Part shown: positions 24,877 through 33,969 of the stretch, in pieces
How positions within the stretch are numbered: position 1 is the stretch's first letter
How the letters are laid out: each line of letters begins with the position of its first letter
NCBI RefSeq assembly: GCF_965279545.1
Contig: NZ_OZ257250.1
Span: 124,001-188,000, forward strand
From: Methylibium sp965279545
GTDB taxonomy: Bacteria; Pseudomonadota; Gammaproteobacteria; Burkholderiales; Burkholderiaceae_C
Reading direction: 5' to 3'
Length of the DNA stretch: 64,000 bases
Notes under the pieces: model-generated
Seen by the model: only the letters and a program-made list of their open reading frames with translations
What the model was told of the DNA's origin: nothing
Databases searched by the model: none
Made by a program: the position numbers and the translations under genes

Positions 24877-26943
24877 ATGGTCCGCTTCCCGGTTCTTGAC
24901 CACATATCGGTCCAGAACTATGCGCTCTACGTTGGTTCGGAAGATGAGCCCGGGCTGAACCACGCGTTTCGGCCGGGCGTGAATGTGATCGTCGGTATCA
25001 ATGGTCTTGGCAAGACGACCCTGCTGAACATCCTGCTGCGAGCGATCACGGGCCCCTATGATTCTCCGCAAGGAGATGCCCTGGGCGACAAGAAGCGGCG
25101 TCGTGTTCCCGCCGACCGGCATTGGTTTCGTGCGCGGGTGCCGGATGACGCGGTCAATGCCACGGTCATCGCCAAGTTCTCAATAGGCGAGCATAAGTTC
25201 GAGACGCTTCGCTCGCTCGCCAACCTTGACCTCAAGTCGTTGTCAGTCGACAACCGTGAATGGCCCGACGCCACTGCAGCAGAGCTCGAGGCTGCGTATC
25301 AGCAGCAAGTCATCGAGGCGTCGCAGTTGGCCTCCTTCGATGACTTCCTGTTTCTCCTACGCTACGTGATCTTCTTCCTCGAGGATCGCCGCAGTCTCGT
25401 CTGGGACTCCGCGGCGCAGGGCGACATTCTAGGCATCCTGTTTGGCGATCAGGCGACCAACCGCCTGCGCTACGTCGAGGTGTTCAACGATCTCCTCAGC
25501 AAGGACAGTGAGTATCGGAACATGTTCGCAGTCGTGAGCAGCCGTCGCCGACAATACGAGAAGCAGGCGAGCAGCATAGAAGGAGGTCACCTCGAGCGGG
25601 TACAACAACAACTCCACAAGCAGCTGACGCAGCTTACGCAACTTCGCGAAGAAAAGGAGCGCTATGCCGAGGAGCGCGATTCGCTGCGCGAACAGATCGA
25701 GACACGCGGGCACGAGGTGTTTGAGCAGCGTGCAGTGCTGGCGCGCGAGCTCGACGACTTCTACAAGTCGTTTTTTCCGCAGGTTCCCGATGCGGCGCGC
25801 TACCTGCTGTCGTATTTCGAGGCACAGGCAGGCTGTCTGATTTGCGGCACGCGGTCCGAAGAAGCAATGAGTCGCGTGAATGGCAAGCTGCAAATGAACA
25901 CATGTCCGGTATGCGAGAGTCCGATCGAGCATGCGACAAAGCCGCAGCATGATCCGTACGCCGGCGAGAACATCGAGATTCGACGCGCTGCGATTGTTCG
26001 GCTGGAGCAGGAACTGAACAGCATGCAGGAGCCCTTGAAGGCCGCTGAGGCGAACTATGCGAAAACCGTTGGTGGCTTGGCTCGAGCGAGCTCAGAGGTA
26101 TCGTCTCTGGAGCAGCAATTGCGAGCCCTGGGCGATAGCCTGCCAAACGCCAAGGAGCGGCGCGACAAGGTGCACGCACAGTTGAGCAGCTTCCAAACGG
26201 CGTTGGACGCAATCGAGGCGGAGCGGCAAACCTTGGCATTGGAGTTTCGCGAGCTCGCCGAGGCGATAGACAAGGACGTGCAGGGTGTCTCGGCTCAGGT
26301 CGAAAGTGCCTTCGCCCGCTTCATCAGCGGCTTCCTGGCGGAGACCTGCCGCATCGCCTACACGGCTCGACAGAGCAGAATCGGCCAGCGCTCGTCGACC
26401 GAGAGCTTTCCATTCCCGCACTTCATCCCCGCACTGACGTCTGGCGTGCATCGATTGAGCGCGACCGTGCGGGAACAGGGTCAGTCGGTTTCGGAGTCGC
26501 AAAAGGAGTTCATCGACCTGGCGTTTCGCATGGCGTTGTTGGAAGTCGCGGCGCCGGACTCGCCCAGCATGCTGATCCTCGAGACACCGGAGGCCAGCCT
26601 GGACTCGGTGTTCGTGCCGCGCGCTGCGGATTTGTTGCGACGTTTCGCAACCAGAGAGGAGGAGGCAGTCGCGCAAACCCGCCTCATCGCCTCATCCAAC
26701 ATCAACCGCGAGTACATGATTCCGGCACTGTTCGGAGCCTATCCTGACAAGCGATTCGAAGATCAGGTCAAGGACAGGAGTACCGATCCACCTCCCCCGG
26801 CGGTGCCGATTGATCAGCGCGAGTTCCACGTCGTGGACCTCCTGAAGGTCGCCGCACCGACCACAGCGTTGGACCGGTTCCGGCAGCCTTACGAGAGCGA
26901 GCGAGACCGGGCGATTTACCCGGAGAGGTACGCCGCGCCATGA
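24877..26943 (+). CDS. Zinc-hook Rad50/SMC-like ATPase, module copy 1
   Basis: A 688-residue ABC-type ATPase. Walker A is VIVGINGLGKTTLLN (about residues 38-51). Two coiled-coil arms flank a zinc hook, C320-x2-C323 (CLICG) and C343-x2-C346 (CPVCE). The signature-like SESQKEFIDLAFRM and the Walker B/D-loop LILETPEASLD are in the C-terminal lobe. This is the architecture of Rad50 and of the ATPases of Lamassu (LmuB) and ABC-three-component defence systems, which sense DNA ends or phage DNA. ATG at 24877 agrees with copy 2, whose N-terminus also reads VRFPVL and NYALY. The stop overlaps the next start as ATGA. Confidence 0.85.
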   Translation: MVRFPVLDHISVQNYALYVGSEDEPGLNHAFRPGVNVIVGINGLGKTTLLNILLRAITGPYDSPQGDALGDKKRRRVPADRHWFRARVPDDAVNATVIAKFSIGEHKFETLRSLANLDLKSLSVDNREWPDATAAELEAAYQQQVIEASQLASFDDFLFLLRYVIFFLEDRRSLVWDSAAQGDILGILFGDQATNRLRYVEVFNDLLSKDSEYRNMFAVVSSRRRQYEKQASSIEGGHLERVQQQLHKQLTQLTQLREEKERYAEERDSLREQIETRGHEVFEQRAVLARELDDFYKSFFPQVPDAARYLLSYFEAQAGCLICGTRSEEAMSRVNGKLQMNTCPVCESPIEHATKPQHDPYAGENIEIRRAAIVRLEQELNSMQEPLKAAEANYAKTVGGLARASSEVSSLEQQLRALGDSLPNAKERRDKVHAQLSSFQTALDAIEAERQTLALEFRELAEAIDKDVQGVSAQVESAFARFISGFLAETCRIAYTARQSRIGQRSSTESFPFPHFIPALTSGVHRLSATVREQGQSVSESQKEFIDLAFRMALLEVAAPDSPSMLILETPEASLDSVFVPRAADLLRRFATREEEAVAQTRLIASSNINREYMIPALFGAYPDKRFEDQVKDRSTDPPPPAVPIDQREFHVVDLLKVAAPTTALDRFRQPYESERDRAIYPERYAAP

Positions 26944-27608
26944 GTGCCACCGAGAGCGCGCCACCGGCGACTGGGGTCGATCAGCCAGCCGATGCCGGCA
27001 TATGGAAGGCCTGGGTGCTCCTGTGCATCGCAGAGGCCTCAAGAATGGGGCTGACGCCGTTGGCCAGCGCCCAGTTGCATGTGCTGCTGTATTTGGCCAA
27101 CACGCTGGCCCCTCTGTTCGAGGTCGTTCGGGTCCGCGGACAGGTGCTCAAGCGGGGGCCCTACCCCTTCTATCCCGACGTCCAGCGAGAGGTTGACCGA
27201 CTCTCGTTCTGCGGCGTGCTGCGGATCGATCACGTCGATTTCGGGCCCAAAGGCCACCTGTCTGCGCACTATTCGCTCGGGATTCACGGTAGACACCTTC
27301 ACGCGTCCATCGTCGACAGTGCCAAGGAAGCGCAGCGCACGGCGCGGCTTTTCCGGGAGTTGGTGTCGGCCTGCTTCGGGAAGTTCCTGGGCAGCAAGAC
27401 TGCCATCGGACCGGCCGACGCCAACTACGGAAGCAACGAGGTCCTGGAGGGGCGGATTGTCGACTTCTCCGAATGGCAGGACGAGAACCGCAACATGGAT
27501 GTTGCTCGATACCTGATCGAACAGCTGCGATCACTTCAGCCGCGGGCGGCGCGCGATGGCGTGCGCTTGTACTGTGAGTACCTCGATCGGGCGATGTCCA
27601 CCGTATGA
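26940..27608 (+). CDS. Middle component of the ATPase/nuclease module, copy 1
   Basis: A 222-residue protein without a known catalytic motif. It resembles copy 2 (30912-31556) through shared spacing of AW-x-LL, GLTPL, NTLA, VLK and GPY-x-P, followed by EV-x-RL. Its size and its position between an SMC-like ATPase and a nuclease match the middle component (LmuC or ABC-3C MC) that bridges ATPase and effector. It overlaps both neighbours by 4 bases (ATGA at each end), implying tightly coupled translation and stoichiometric assembly. No membrane segment or signal peptide is seen. Confidence 0.7.
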   Translation: MSATESAPPATGVDQPADAGIWKAWVLLCIAEASRMGLTPLASAQLHVLLYLANTLAPLFEVVRVRGQVLKRGPYPFYPDVQREVDRLSFCGVLRIDHVDFGPKGHLSAHYSLGIHGRHLHASIVDSAKEAQRTARLFRELVSACFGKFLGSKTAIGPADANYGSNEVLEGRIVDFSEWQDENRNMDVARYLIEQLRSLQPRAARDGVRLYCEYLDRAMSTV

Positions 27609-28696
27609 CGAGCAAAGGCTCATCCATCGCCATCGGCGCAGCCACCGAGGCGGTTCTCCAGAGTGTGGTCAGCGCCGGGGCCTCCACCGTCTCGGTTGCC
27701 GACGCTGGCACGCGAGAGGCGTTCATAGACGCTTGGGTGCGCACGTTGAGCGAGCACGCACGACACCTACGGAAGAAGGGCGAAGCGCTCGGCGCCCCTT
27801 GTGTGCTTGTCTATGTGCCCGACGTTGCGGCATTCGGCGAGCAGCACGGCACTTGGACGTCACGCACGACGTTGGGTGACTCGCACCTGGACGATTTCGC
27901 GGGCATGCTGGCGGTTGGCAACACCGAAGTTGGTGGACGGGTTCACCCCCAGAAGTTTCCCGCCATGGCCGGCATCGAGACGGCGATGCGCGACAGCGGG
28001 TTGGCTGGCGCGGCGGCAGTGGGGTTGATGTCCGAGTCGAAGATGATCGTGTGGGTCGATGGCATTGACGGCGATGACAAACACTATGAGCGGGAGATCC
28101 TAAACGTTCCGACTGTCATTGACTTGAGCGCGATCGAATCGGAGTTGGAGCGCTTCTACCAGCTCTTCGCATGCCACACAAAGAAGTGGTGGCTGCAGCC
28201 GGCGCGACATGTCACGGTCGACAACCCGGAGCGCGCTGTGCAGGACGACTTGTGGCTCTACCTCTTGGCACGACTGGCCGACGTAGCCACGGTGAGGACA
28301 GAAGAGAGCATAGGCAGGGGGCGCGCAGACATCACCATCTTTCCGAAGCAGACGGTCGGGGGAAACCAGAGCGCTGTACTGGAGCTGAAGACCATTCGGG
28401 ACGTCCATACGCCAAAGGACAAGGCCAACAAGGATGTCAAGCTGACCAAATTCAGCGAGTCTGACAAGCGAAGCTGGGCGCTCGAGGGCCTTCAGCAGAC
28501 AGCGACCTATCGCGATGACCGCGAGATGGATGGCGCCTACCTTTGCCTCTACGACTTCTGCTCGGTCAAGTCGCAGCCGGTCTACGATGCCGTGGATCCG
28601 TACGCGGCAAACTTCGGGGTTAGGCACCTGCCGTACCACATCCCTGCAACGCATGCGGAATATCGAGAAGCGAAGTACCCTCTTGAAAATGACTGA
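27605..28696 (+). CDS. PD-(D/E)XK nuclease effector, module copy 1
   Basis: A 363-residue protein. The C-terminal half holds a restriction-endonuclease-type core, D242-x17-E260-x-K262 (GRGRADITIF ... LELKTIR). A Q-x3-Y motif in LQQTATYRD follows, as in RecB-like nucleases. The N-terminal half is shared with copy 2 and probably contacts the middle protein. It is inferred to be the effector that cleaves DNA once the ATPase is triggered. It starts in a 4-base overlap with the middle gene. About 210 bases with no convincing gene separate it from copy 2. Confidence 0.75.
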   Translation: MTSKGSSIAIGAATEAVLQSVVSAGASTVSVADAGTREAFIDAWVRTLSEHARHLRKKGEALGAPCVLVYVPDVAAFGEQHGTWTSRTTLGDSHLDDFAGMLAVGNTEVGGRVHPQKFPAMAGIETAMRDSGLAGAAAVGLMSESKMIVWVDGIDGDDKHYEREILNVPTVIDLSAIESELERFYQLFACHTKKWWLQPARHVTVDNPERAVQDDLWLYLLARLADVATVRTEESIGRGRADITIFPKQTVGGNQSAVLELKTIRDVHTPKDKANKDVKLTKFSESDKRSWALEGLQQTATYRDDREMDGAYLCLYDFCSVKSQPVYDAVDPYAANFGVRHLPYHIPATHAEYREAKYPLEND

Positions 28697-28906
28697 GCTT
28701 CAACGCGAGCGCGGCAGCCAGCAGATGCTCTGCAAGAGCCGAAGGGTGGACAGCCTATCGCGCGTCGCCGGTCGCCGTCGGCGCCATGTCAAGCTACGCG
28801 TCGGCCTTGCGCGACGCGTCGAAGGACGATGCCATGTACCACCGCATGATGGCTGTGTGATGCACGTCGCCGAAACCGGCGTTTTAAGAAGAATTTGGGG
28901 AGGCGG

Positions 28907-30922
28907 ATGAGCAGTGAAGTGCGGTTCCCTGTACTGCGCTCGTTGGCAGTCAGGAACTATGCCCTGTATCCAGGGTCAGGGGACGGAAGTGGATTCAGCG
29001 TTGATCTGCTGCCGGGCATGTCGGTGATCGTCGGCATCAACGGCATTGGCAAGACCACGCTCCTGAATCTCATGCTGTGGGTGCTCACAGGTCCTCACAC
29101 GCCAAAGAAGGCCGATCTGATGCGGCCGGGATCGGGACGGCATGAGCGAACGAAGACCAAGAACTTCGAGTACTTCGCTGCGCGCATCGGAGGGCCGATT
29201 CATGACGCCGAAGCAACATTGGAGTTCGCCTTTGGCAGCCAGGACACCATCAAGATCACGCGCAGCCTAGCGAACCTCAAGGTCAAGGAGCTCTGGCACA
29301 ACAAGACGAAGCTGCAAGACCCGGACGAGGAGCGGTACCTTGATCTCGTGAAGGAACTGTCGGGCGCGCAGTCCGACTGGGACTTCGACTTCGTCGTACG
29401 CCATCTGGTCTTCTTCCTCGAAGAGAAGTCTCCTCTCTTGTGGGGTGAGGAAGGCCAGTTCGAGTTGCTGCGCATCCTCTTCTTGAATGCGGCACTGTCC
29501 CGCAATTGCGTCAAGCTGTCGGACGAGATCTACGCACTGGACAGCAAGATTCGCAACCGGAATTGGCATCTCAATGAGCTGCGCGAAGAACTCGCGCTGC
29601 TGGAGGAGGCGGCCGCGCCTCAAGACGGCGCCGCAGATTCGCTAGTCGTCCTGGAAGAACGGCAAGCGGCATCAGAGGAAAACCTCACCGAGGCAACGAG
29701 CAATGTGGAGGTGCTTCAGCAACGCGTCGAGACCCTTGAGAAGGAGGAGTTCGAGAGCGAGCAGCGGCTGGATGAGGCTCGATTGAAGCTCCGTCACGTC
29801 GAACAACAATACTTCCGACATGCATTCCCTGGCCTACCCGCCGCTACAGAACTGACACTGGGTCGTCTGTTGGCGAATGACGGTTGCCTGGTGTGCGGCA
29901 GCGATGTCCACCACGCGCAGGAGCGACTGCGGCGCCTTCAGGCCGTCAATGCGTGCCCAGTCTGCGAAACTCCTCAAGTGGCAGCCGGCGACGACGCGGT
30001 GACGGAGATCACGCCGGCACGATTGAAGAAGCTGGAGCGACAAGTCAGTGAACTCGCGCTTCAGTACGAGGGCACGCGCTCGCTGCTACAACAGAGTCGA
30101 GAGGAACTGCGTTCGCTCAAAGAAGATCAACGCGAGGAGTGGCGCGAGCAAGCCAAGCTGACATCTCTCATCGCCGACCTTCGTGCGCAAGGTCCTATGC
30201 AGGACGAGAGGACTGCAACGCTTCGGGCGCAACTCGTTGCCGCAGAGTCGGATCTGGATGAACAGCGTGGTGAGTGGGAATCGAAACGCAAGCAGTATCG
30301 GGTTCTCCTCGGTAAGGCTAGAGACCGAATTTCAGAGGTTGCGGAACAGATCTGTCGTGAATTCTCCGGATTCGCGACGACATTTCTTGAAGAGGATTGT
30401 CAACTCGAATATCAGCTGACCAGACGAACGCTAGGCCAGTCAGGAGCTCAAATGGAGTTCCCAAGCTTCATCGTCAAGATGAGCTCGGCAACGTCGCAGA
30501 CGATGCGCACACGGGAAGCCGCTACGCAGGTTTCCGAGTCGCAGAAGGAGTTTTTGGACCTAGCGTTTCGCATGGCTGTGCTGCGTACGGCTGTGGACCG
30601 GGGCGCGCCGACGATGCTCGTCATCGAAACTCCAGAGGCTAGCCTTGACCATCACTTTGTCGCGCGCGCCGGTCGGATGCTCCGGGACTTCACCTATGAA
30701 AACTCCAAGATACGGCACACGGTCATTGCGTCGAGCAATCTGAACCGGGAGAACATGATTGGGTCGCTTCTCGGCCTTGGGCAGACGCGTCGCTCAACCC
30801 CCAGGGCCGAGATCCCGAGGCGTGTCATCAACCTGCTGGAGATCGCCGCCAAGCCGAAGTCGCTGAAGAAGGAGGAAGCCGCGTACAACCGACTGCTGAA
30901 GGAGGCGCTGGATGCTCGCTGA
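28907..30922 (+). CDS. Zinc-hook Rad50/SMC-like ATPase, module copy 2
   Basis: A 671-residue paralogue of the ATPase at 24877. Walker A is VIVGINGIGKTTLLN. The coiled coils bracket a zinc hook C327-x2-C330 (CLVCG) and C350-x2-C353 (CPVCE), with the same 23-residue spacing between pairs as in copy 1. Signature-like SESQKEFLDLAFRMAV and Walker B LVIETPEASLD are conserved, while the coiled coil is much diverged. ATG at 28907 directly follows GGGGAGGCGG. The C-terminus overlaps the next gene by 11 bases. The pattern is an old tandem duplication with functional motifs kept, consistent with two active sensors of different specificity. Confidence 0.85.
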   Translation: MSSEVRFPVLRSLAVRNYALYPGSGDGSGFSVDLLPGMSVIVGINGIGKTTLLNLMLWVLTGPHTPKKADLMRPGSGRHERTKTKNFEYFAARIGGPIHDAEATLEFAFGSQDTIKITRSLANLKVKELWHNKTKLQDPDEERYLDLVKELSGAQSDWDFDFVVRHLVFFLEEKSPLLWGEEGQFELLRILFLNAALSRNCVKLSDEIYALDSKIRNRNWHLNELREELALLEEAAAPQDGAADSLVVLEERQAASEENLTEATSNVEVLQQRVETLEKEEFESEQRLDEARLKLRHVEQQYFRHAFPGLPAATELTLGRLLANDGCLVCGSDVHHAQERLRRLQAVNACPVCETPQVAAGDDAVTEITPARLKKLERQVSELALQYEGTRSLLQQSREELRSLKEDQREEWREQAKLTSLIADLRAQGPMQDERTATLRAQLVAAESDLDEQRGEWESKRKQYRVLLGKARDRISEVAEQICREFSGFATTFLEEDCQLEYQLTRRTLGQSGAQMEFPSFIVKMSSATSQTMRTREAATQVSESQKEFLDLAFRMAVLRTAVDRGAPTMLVIETPEASLDHHFVARAGRMLRDFTYENSKIRHTVIASSNLNRENMIGSLLGLGQTRRSTPRAEIPRRVINLLEIAAKPKSLKKEEAAYNRLLKEALDAR

Positions 30923-31556
30923 GCACAACCTCCCGTTGACGCAGGATCACTTGCGCGCGTGGATGCTCTTGTTGATGCGCGCAGCCACTGTCGCAGGCCT
31001 GACGCCGCTCCCGGTCGCCGTTTTCCATCGCCTGGTGTTCCTCTCCAACACCCTTGCGCATCTCTACGACACGGCCCCGCCGAGTGAGTTCGTGCTGAAG
31101 CACGATCGGGGGCCTTACTACCCTGGCGCTCAGTTCGAAGTCGAGCGCTTGGCCGCTCAAGGCCTGATCAATCTGGGCGACCTTCGTTGGAGCACCGAGT
31201 CGACTGATCTTCAGCTCGATGTCAAGTTCAGCCTGTCGCAAGGCGGCCGCAGCCTGGTCGCCCGCTGGATTGAGGAGAGCGAGTGGTGCAGGCTGGTTCT
31301 CGACTTCCTGACCGACCTCTGTGTAGCCATGGCTACCGTCGCCGAAGGGGCGGAAGTCGTCGCGGCCGATCACGACCTCACCTACAACCAGAGTTGGGCA
31401 TCGAAGTACGCGGTGATCTCGTTTCGAAATCCTATCGAGAGATTATCTCAACGCGCCACCACGGAGATCGCGAGTACTGCCCCCGCCGGCGCGATGCCAG
31501 GGCGCCAGCACCAGTTGCGTCTGTACCTCAAGTACCTGGAGAAGCTGGCAGCATGA
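30912..31556 (+). CDS. Middle component of the ATPase/nuclease module, copy 2
   Basis: A 214-residue paralogue of the protein at 26940-27608. The shared core reads LRAWMLLLM, VAGLTPLPVAVFHRLV, LSNTLAHLY, then GPYYPGAQFEVERLA. The C-terminal third is not recognisably conserved between the copies. It starts inside the ATPase gene (11-base overlap) and ends in an ATGA overlap with the nuclease, so the three proteins should be made together. No catalytic motif is visible; by analogy with Lamassu/ABC-3C it links ATPase and nuclease. Confidence 0.7.
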   Translation: MLAEHNLPLTQDHLRAWMLLLMRAATVAGLTPLPVAVFHRLVFLSNTLAHLYDTAPPSEFVLKHDRGPYYPGAQFEVERLAAQGLINLGDLRWSTESTDLQLDVKFSLSQGGRSLVARWIEESEWCRLVLDFLTDLCVAMATVAEGAEVVAADHDLTYNQSWASKYAVISFRNPIERLSQRATTEIASTAPAGAMPGRQHQLRLYLKYLEKLAA

Positions 31557-32611
31557 CCAAGGCAACGCCGAAGCCCGCGACCAGTCCGGGCACCGCTGGT
31601 CGACTCGTCAGCAGGGCTGATGCGCTCAAAGTCATCCGGGAAGTGAGGCTCGGCACGGAGGATCCGCTTAGCACGGAGGACCAGTTCATCGACGACGCCT
31701 CCAAGTGGATGCAGCAGTGGCTGGACCATGCGGACGCATCGCAGATCAAGACCAGCAAGGCGTGCCTGTTCGTCTTCGCGGGCGATGTTGACGCTGAAGA
31801 ACTACTAGAGGGGTTGGAGCTTGCGCCTTCGTTTCGTGGGCTCTTCGATCAGGATGTCGGCGGCCAGGTCCATTCATGTTCGTTGGGCCTTCGTAAGGTC
31901 GCACGCCGGAAAGTTGCCTTCAAGGATGCGTCCGACGCATTGAAGTGGCTGTCCAAGAACGTTGACGCAAGTGCGGTCGCGTTGGTGTTCGTTCCTAAGA
32001 TGCGCTTGGCTATGGTGCGTCGTGGATCGGCCGACGTCAATGATTGCGAGAAGCTGATGTTCGGCGCTGTCGCGGGCACCGCCTTTGACTTCTCTCAGGT
32101 GGATGGTTTGCTCGATCAGTTCCACGAGGAATGGACTCGACCGCACCAGGGCCGATGTCGAGTTTGGGCCAAGGCCAAAGAACGCCAACTCAACCCGCAC
32201 CCGGAGCAGCAGATCCAAGGTTCGCTGCGCGGATACTTCGAGCTCACCGTGCGTCCCAAGGGCATTGTGGTCGAAGAGGAGTTCTTCACGTACTTGGGCC
32301 GAGGCGACGTACGGTTGTTGCGATGGAAGCAGCACGGCGCGCTTGCGTCCGAGGGGGAGGTCGAAGTCTGCATCATGGAACTGAAAGTGCTCCGACCAGA
32401 CAAGTCGCCGAAGTGGAACCGGGAGTGGGCGCTTTCGGGGATTCAGCAGGCACTCGACTACAGAAAGGCAGAGAAATACTCTGGGCCATCCTTCCTGTGC
32501 TGTTATGACGGCCGCAAGGTCGATGCGGACATGCCGGAGGTGGAGAGTCGTGCGGCAGAAGTTGAGATCGCTTCTCGCCGCTACTTCATGACGACGCCGG
32601 GTTGCCCTTAG
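31553..32611 (+). CDS. PD-(D/E)XK nuclease effector, module copy 2
   Basis: A 352-residue nuclease-like protein parallel to the one at 27605. The catalytic core is D252-x23-E276-x-K278 (GRGDVRLL ... IMELKVLRP), followed by IQQALDYRKA with the Q-x3-Y pattern. The N-terminal region (WMQQWLDHADASQIK, then VALVFVPKMRLAMV) is diverged but aligns in layout with copy 1. ATG at 31553 overlaps the middle-gene stop. Its last 4 bases overlap the end of the convergent methyltransferase gene (32608), an unusually tight tail-to-tail arrangement. Confidence 0.73.
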   Translation: MTKATPKPATSPGTAGRLVSRADALKVIREVRLGTEDPLSTEDQFIDDASKWMQQWLDHADASQIKTSKACLFVFAGDVDAEELLEGLELAPSFRGLFDQDVGGQVHSCSLGLRKVARRKVAFKDASDALKWLSKNVDASAVALVFVPKMRLAMVRRGSADVNDCEKLMFGAVAGTAFDFSQVDGLLDQFHEEWTRPHQGRCRVWAKAKERQLNPHPEQQIQGSLRGYFELTVRPKGIVVEEEFFTYLGRGDVRLLRWKQHGALASEGEVEVCIMELKVLRPDKSPKWNREWALSGIQQALDYRKAEKYSGPSFLCCYDGRKVDADMPEVESRAAEVEIASRRYFMTTPGCP

Positions 32612-33918
32612 TCGTTGACCAGTTCGACGAGCCGCTCTTCCAACTCTCTCTCGCCGCCTTGCTGAGCGCTGACGCGCATGGTGCGCAGCCGCGTGTGTCG
32701 CTTGACGCTGAAGCCTGCGCTTCGCGCGATCTGCGCTGTGATGTGGCCCGCACGAACTTTGGTGCCGGCGTAGCAGCTTTCGCCGATGACGATGACCGCC
32801 CGGCCGCCGGGCTTCAGCGTGGTGCGTAGCTGCGCCAGGAGCTTCTGCATGTCCTCGAAGTACGCGCCAACCATGTCAGGGAGGCGCTCGTCCCAGAGCT
32901 CATCGCGTTGCGACGAGAGATCCTGGAGCAACTCGCGTAGCATGGCTGACTTGGCCGTGACATAGCTGTACTGGCCCCCCGCCTGGATGTGGGACCTGAG
33001 TGTCGCTTGGCGCAGGGCTCGATTGTCGGCCTTCGTTTTCAGATAGCCAAGGACCCACAACTCGAGGTTGTAGATGTCGGTGTAGTCGAAGGAGTTGGGG
33101 TAGGGCGGCGAGAACACTGCCAGGTCGCAGGGTTCGACGTCAGCAATCTTCTGCAGACAAGATCCGCGCAGCAACTCGTAGGTAGGCGTCGGCCTGACAC
33201 CATAGCGCTGGATGTCGCTGATGGCGTTGAGAAACGCCGCGTGAAAGTTCTGGTCGACGTCCTTCGCGGTGCGCTGTTGCTCCATCCAACTGCCGCGGTA
33301 CTTGCGCCCTTTTCCGTTTACCGTAGCGTTGCTGACTCCGACCACCACGGAGCCTAGGAGAACCCGCAGTAAGCGGCGGTTCGTGAAGTCTTCCAACTGC
33401 TCAATCGCCTCGCGATACTGAAGCAGTCGCGTCAGAACGGTCTTGGGAAACAGCCAGCGCGCTCCGTCGCCGGGCTCGCACAGGGTTTGGGGCGCGGCGG
33501 CAAGCGAACGCATGTCGACGGTGAGCCGCTCGCGGGTCTTGTCGCGCACCAATACGAAATCGCGGCTCAACGCGTCTGGGTTGTACGTCGCCAGCTTTGC
33601 TTCGGCCAAGTCCGCGATGAAGGGATTGACCTCGATCAGAACCGGATGGACGCCGGCAAACTGACAAGTCAGCCCCGTGGTACCGCAGCCCCCGAAAGGG
33701 TCGAGGCAACGTTCGACTCCAGTGCGCTCGCTATCGCGGAGCACGTCCAAGACCAACTGCGGAGCGAAGGCTTCCTTGAACTTGAACCACCTCTGGAAGG
33801 GCAGCCCCGTGCTTGGCTGATTGGTGGAAATCGGCCCGGACGCATCGGCAGCGCTCATCCACGACCGCAGTCGGCGCAGGTGGATCGACGGTATCGTTGT
33901 GCTCAGGCTGGTCTGCAT
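32608..33918 (-). CDS. DNA methyltransferase with SPPY motif
   Basis: A 436-residue DNA methyltransferase. Motif I DPFGGCGTTGL (residues 73-83) binds S-adenosylmethionine; motif IV SPPY (S270-Y273) is the catalytic loop, a form common in N4-cytosine and some N6-adenine enzymes. A closing LKPGGRAVIVIG is the last strand of the fold. No adjacent restriction subunit of classic type is seen, so it is either an orphan or the self-marking partner of the nuclease modules, which converge on it. ATG at 33916-33918 is chosen though its upstream sequence is C-rich and lacks a clear ribosome site; an ATG at 33978 would reach into the operator. Confidence 0.82.
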   Translation of the reverse strand: MQTSLSTTIPSIHLRRLRSWMSAADASGPISTNQPSTGLPFQRWFKFKEAFAPQLVLDVLRDSERTGVERCLDPFGGCGTTGLTCQFAGVHPVLIEVNPFIADLAEAKLATYNPDALSRDFVLVRDKTRERLTVDMRSLAAAPQTLCEPGDGARWLFPKTVLTRLLQYREAIEQLEDFTNRRLLRVLLGSVVVGVSNATVNGKGRKYRGSWMEQQRTAKDVDQNFHAAFLNAISDIQRYGVRPTPTYELLRGSCLQKIADVEPCDLAVFSPPYPNSFDYTDIYNLELWVLGYLKTKADNRALRQATLRSHIQAGGQYSYVTAKSAMLRELLQDLSSQRDELWDERLPDMVGAYFEDMQKLLAQLRTTLKPGGRAVIVIGESCYAGTKVRAGHITAQIARSAGFSVKRHTRLRTMRVSAQQGGERELEERLVELVND

Positions 33919-33941
33919 GGGGGGAGTGTATCGCCTGAAAA

Positions 33942-33969
33942 ATACTGAGTAATGTACAGTACTCAATAT
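33942..33969. promoter_or_regulatory. Palindromic operator between methyltransferase and regulator genes
   Basis: Ten-base arms ATACTGAGTA (33942-33951) and TACTCAATAT (33960-33969) are reverse complements with one mismatch, separated by 8 bases. The right arm directly abuts the ATG of the plus-strand regulator, so its transcript is likely leaderless or nearly so. This fits control of both divergent genes by that regulator. Confidence 0.6.

Noticed and set aside
28697..28906. Possible small gene or module remnant between the two ATPase/nuclease units (ATG at 28786, 24 codons)
   Set aside because: It is too short, lacks a convincing ribosome site and shows no similarity to the flanking proteins.
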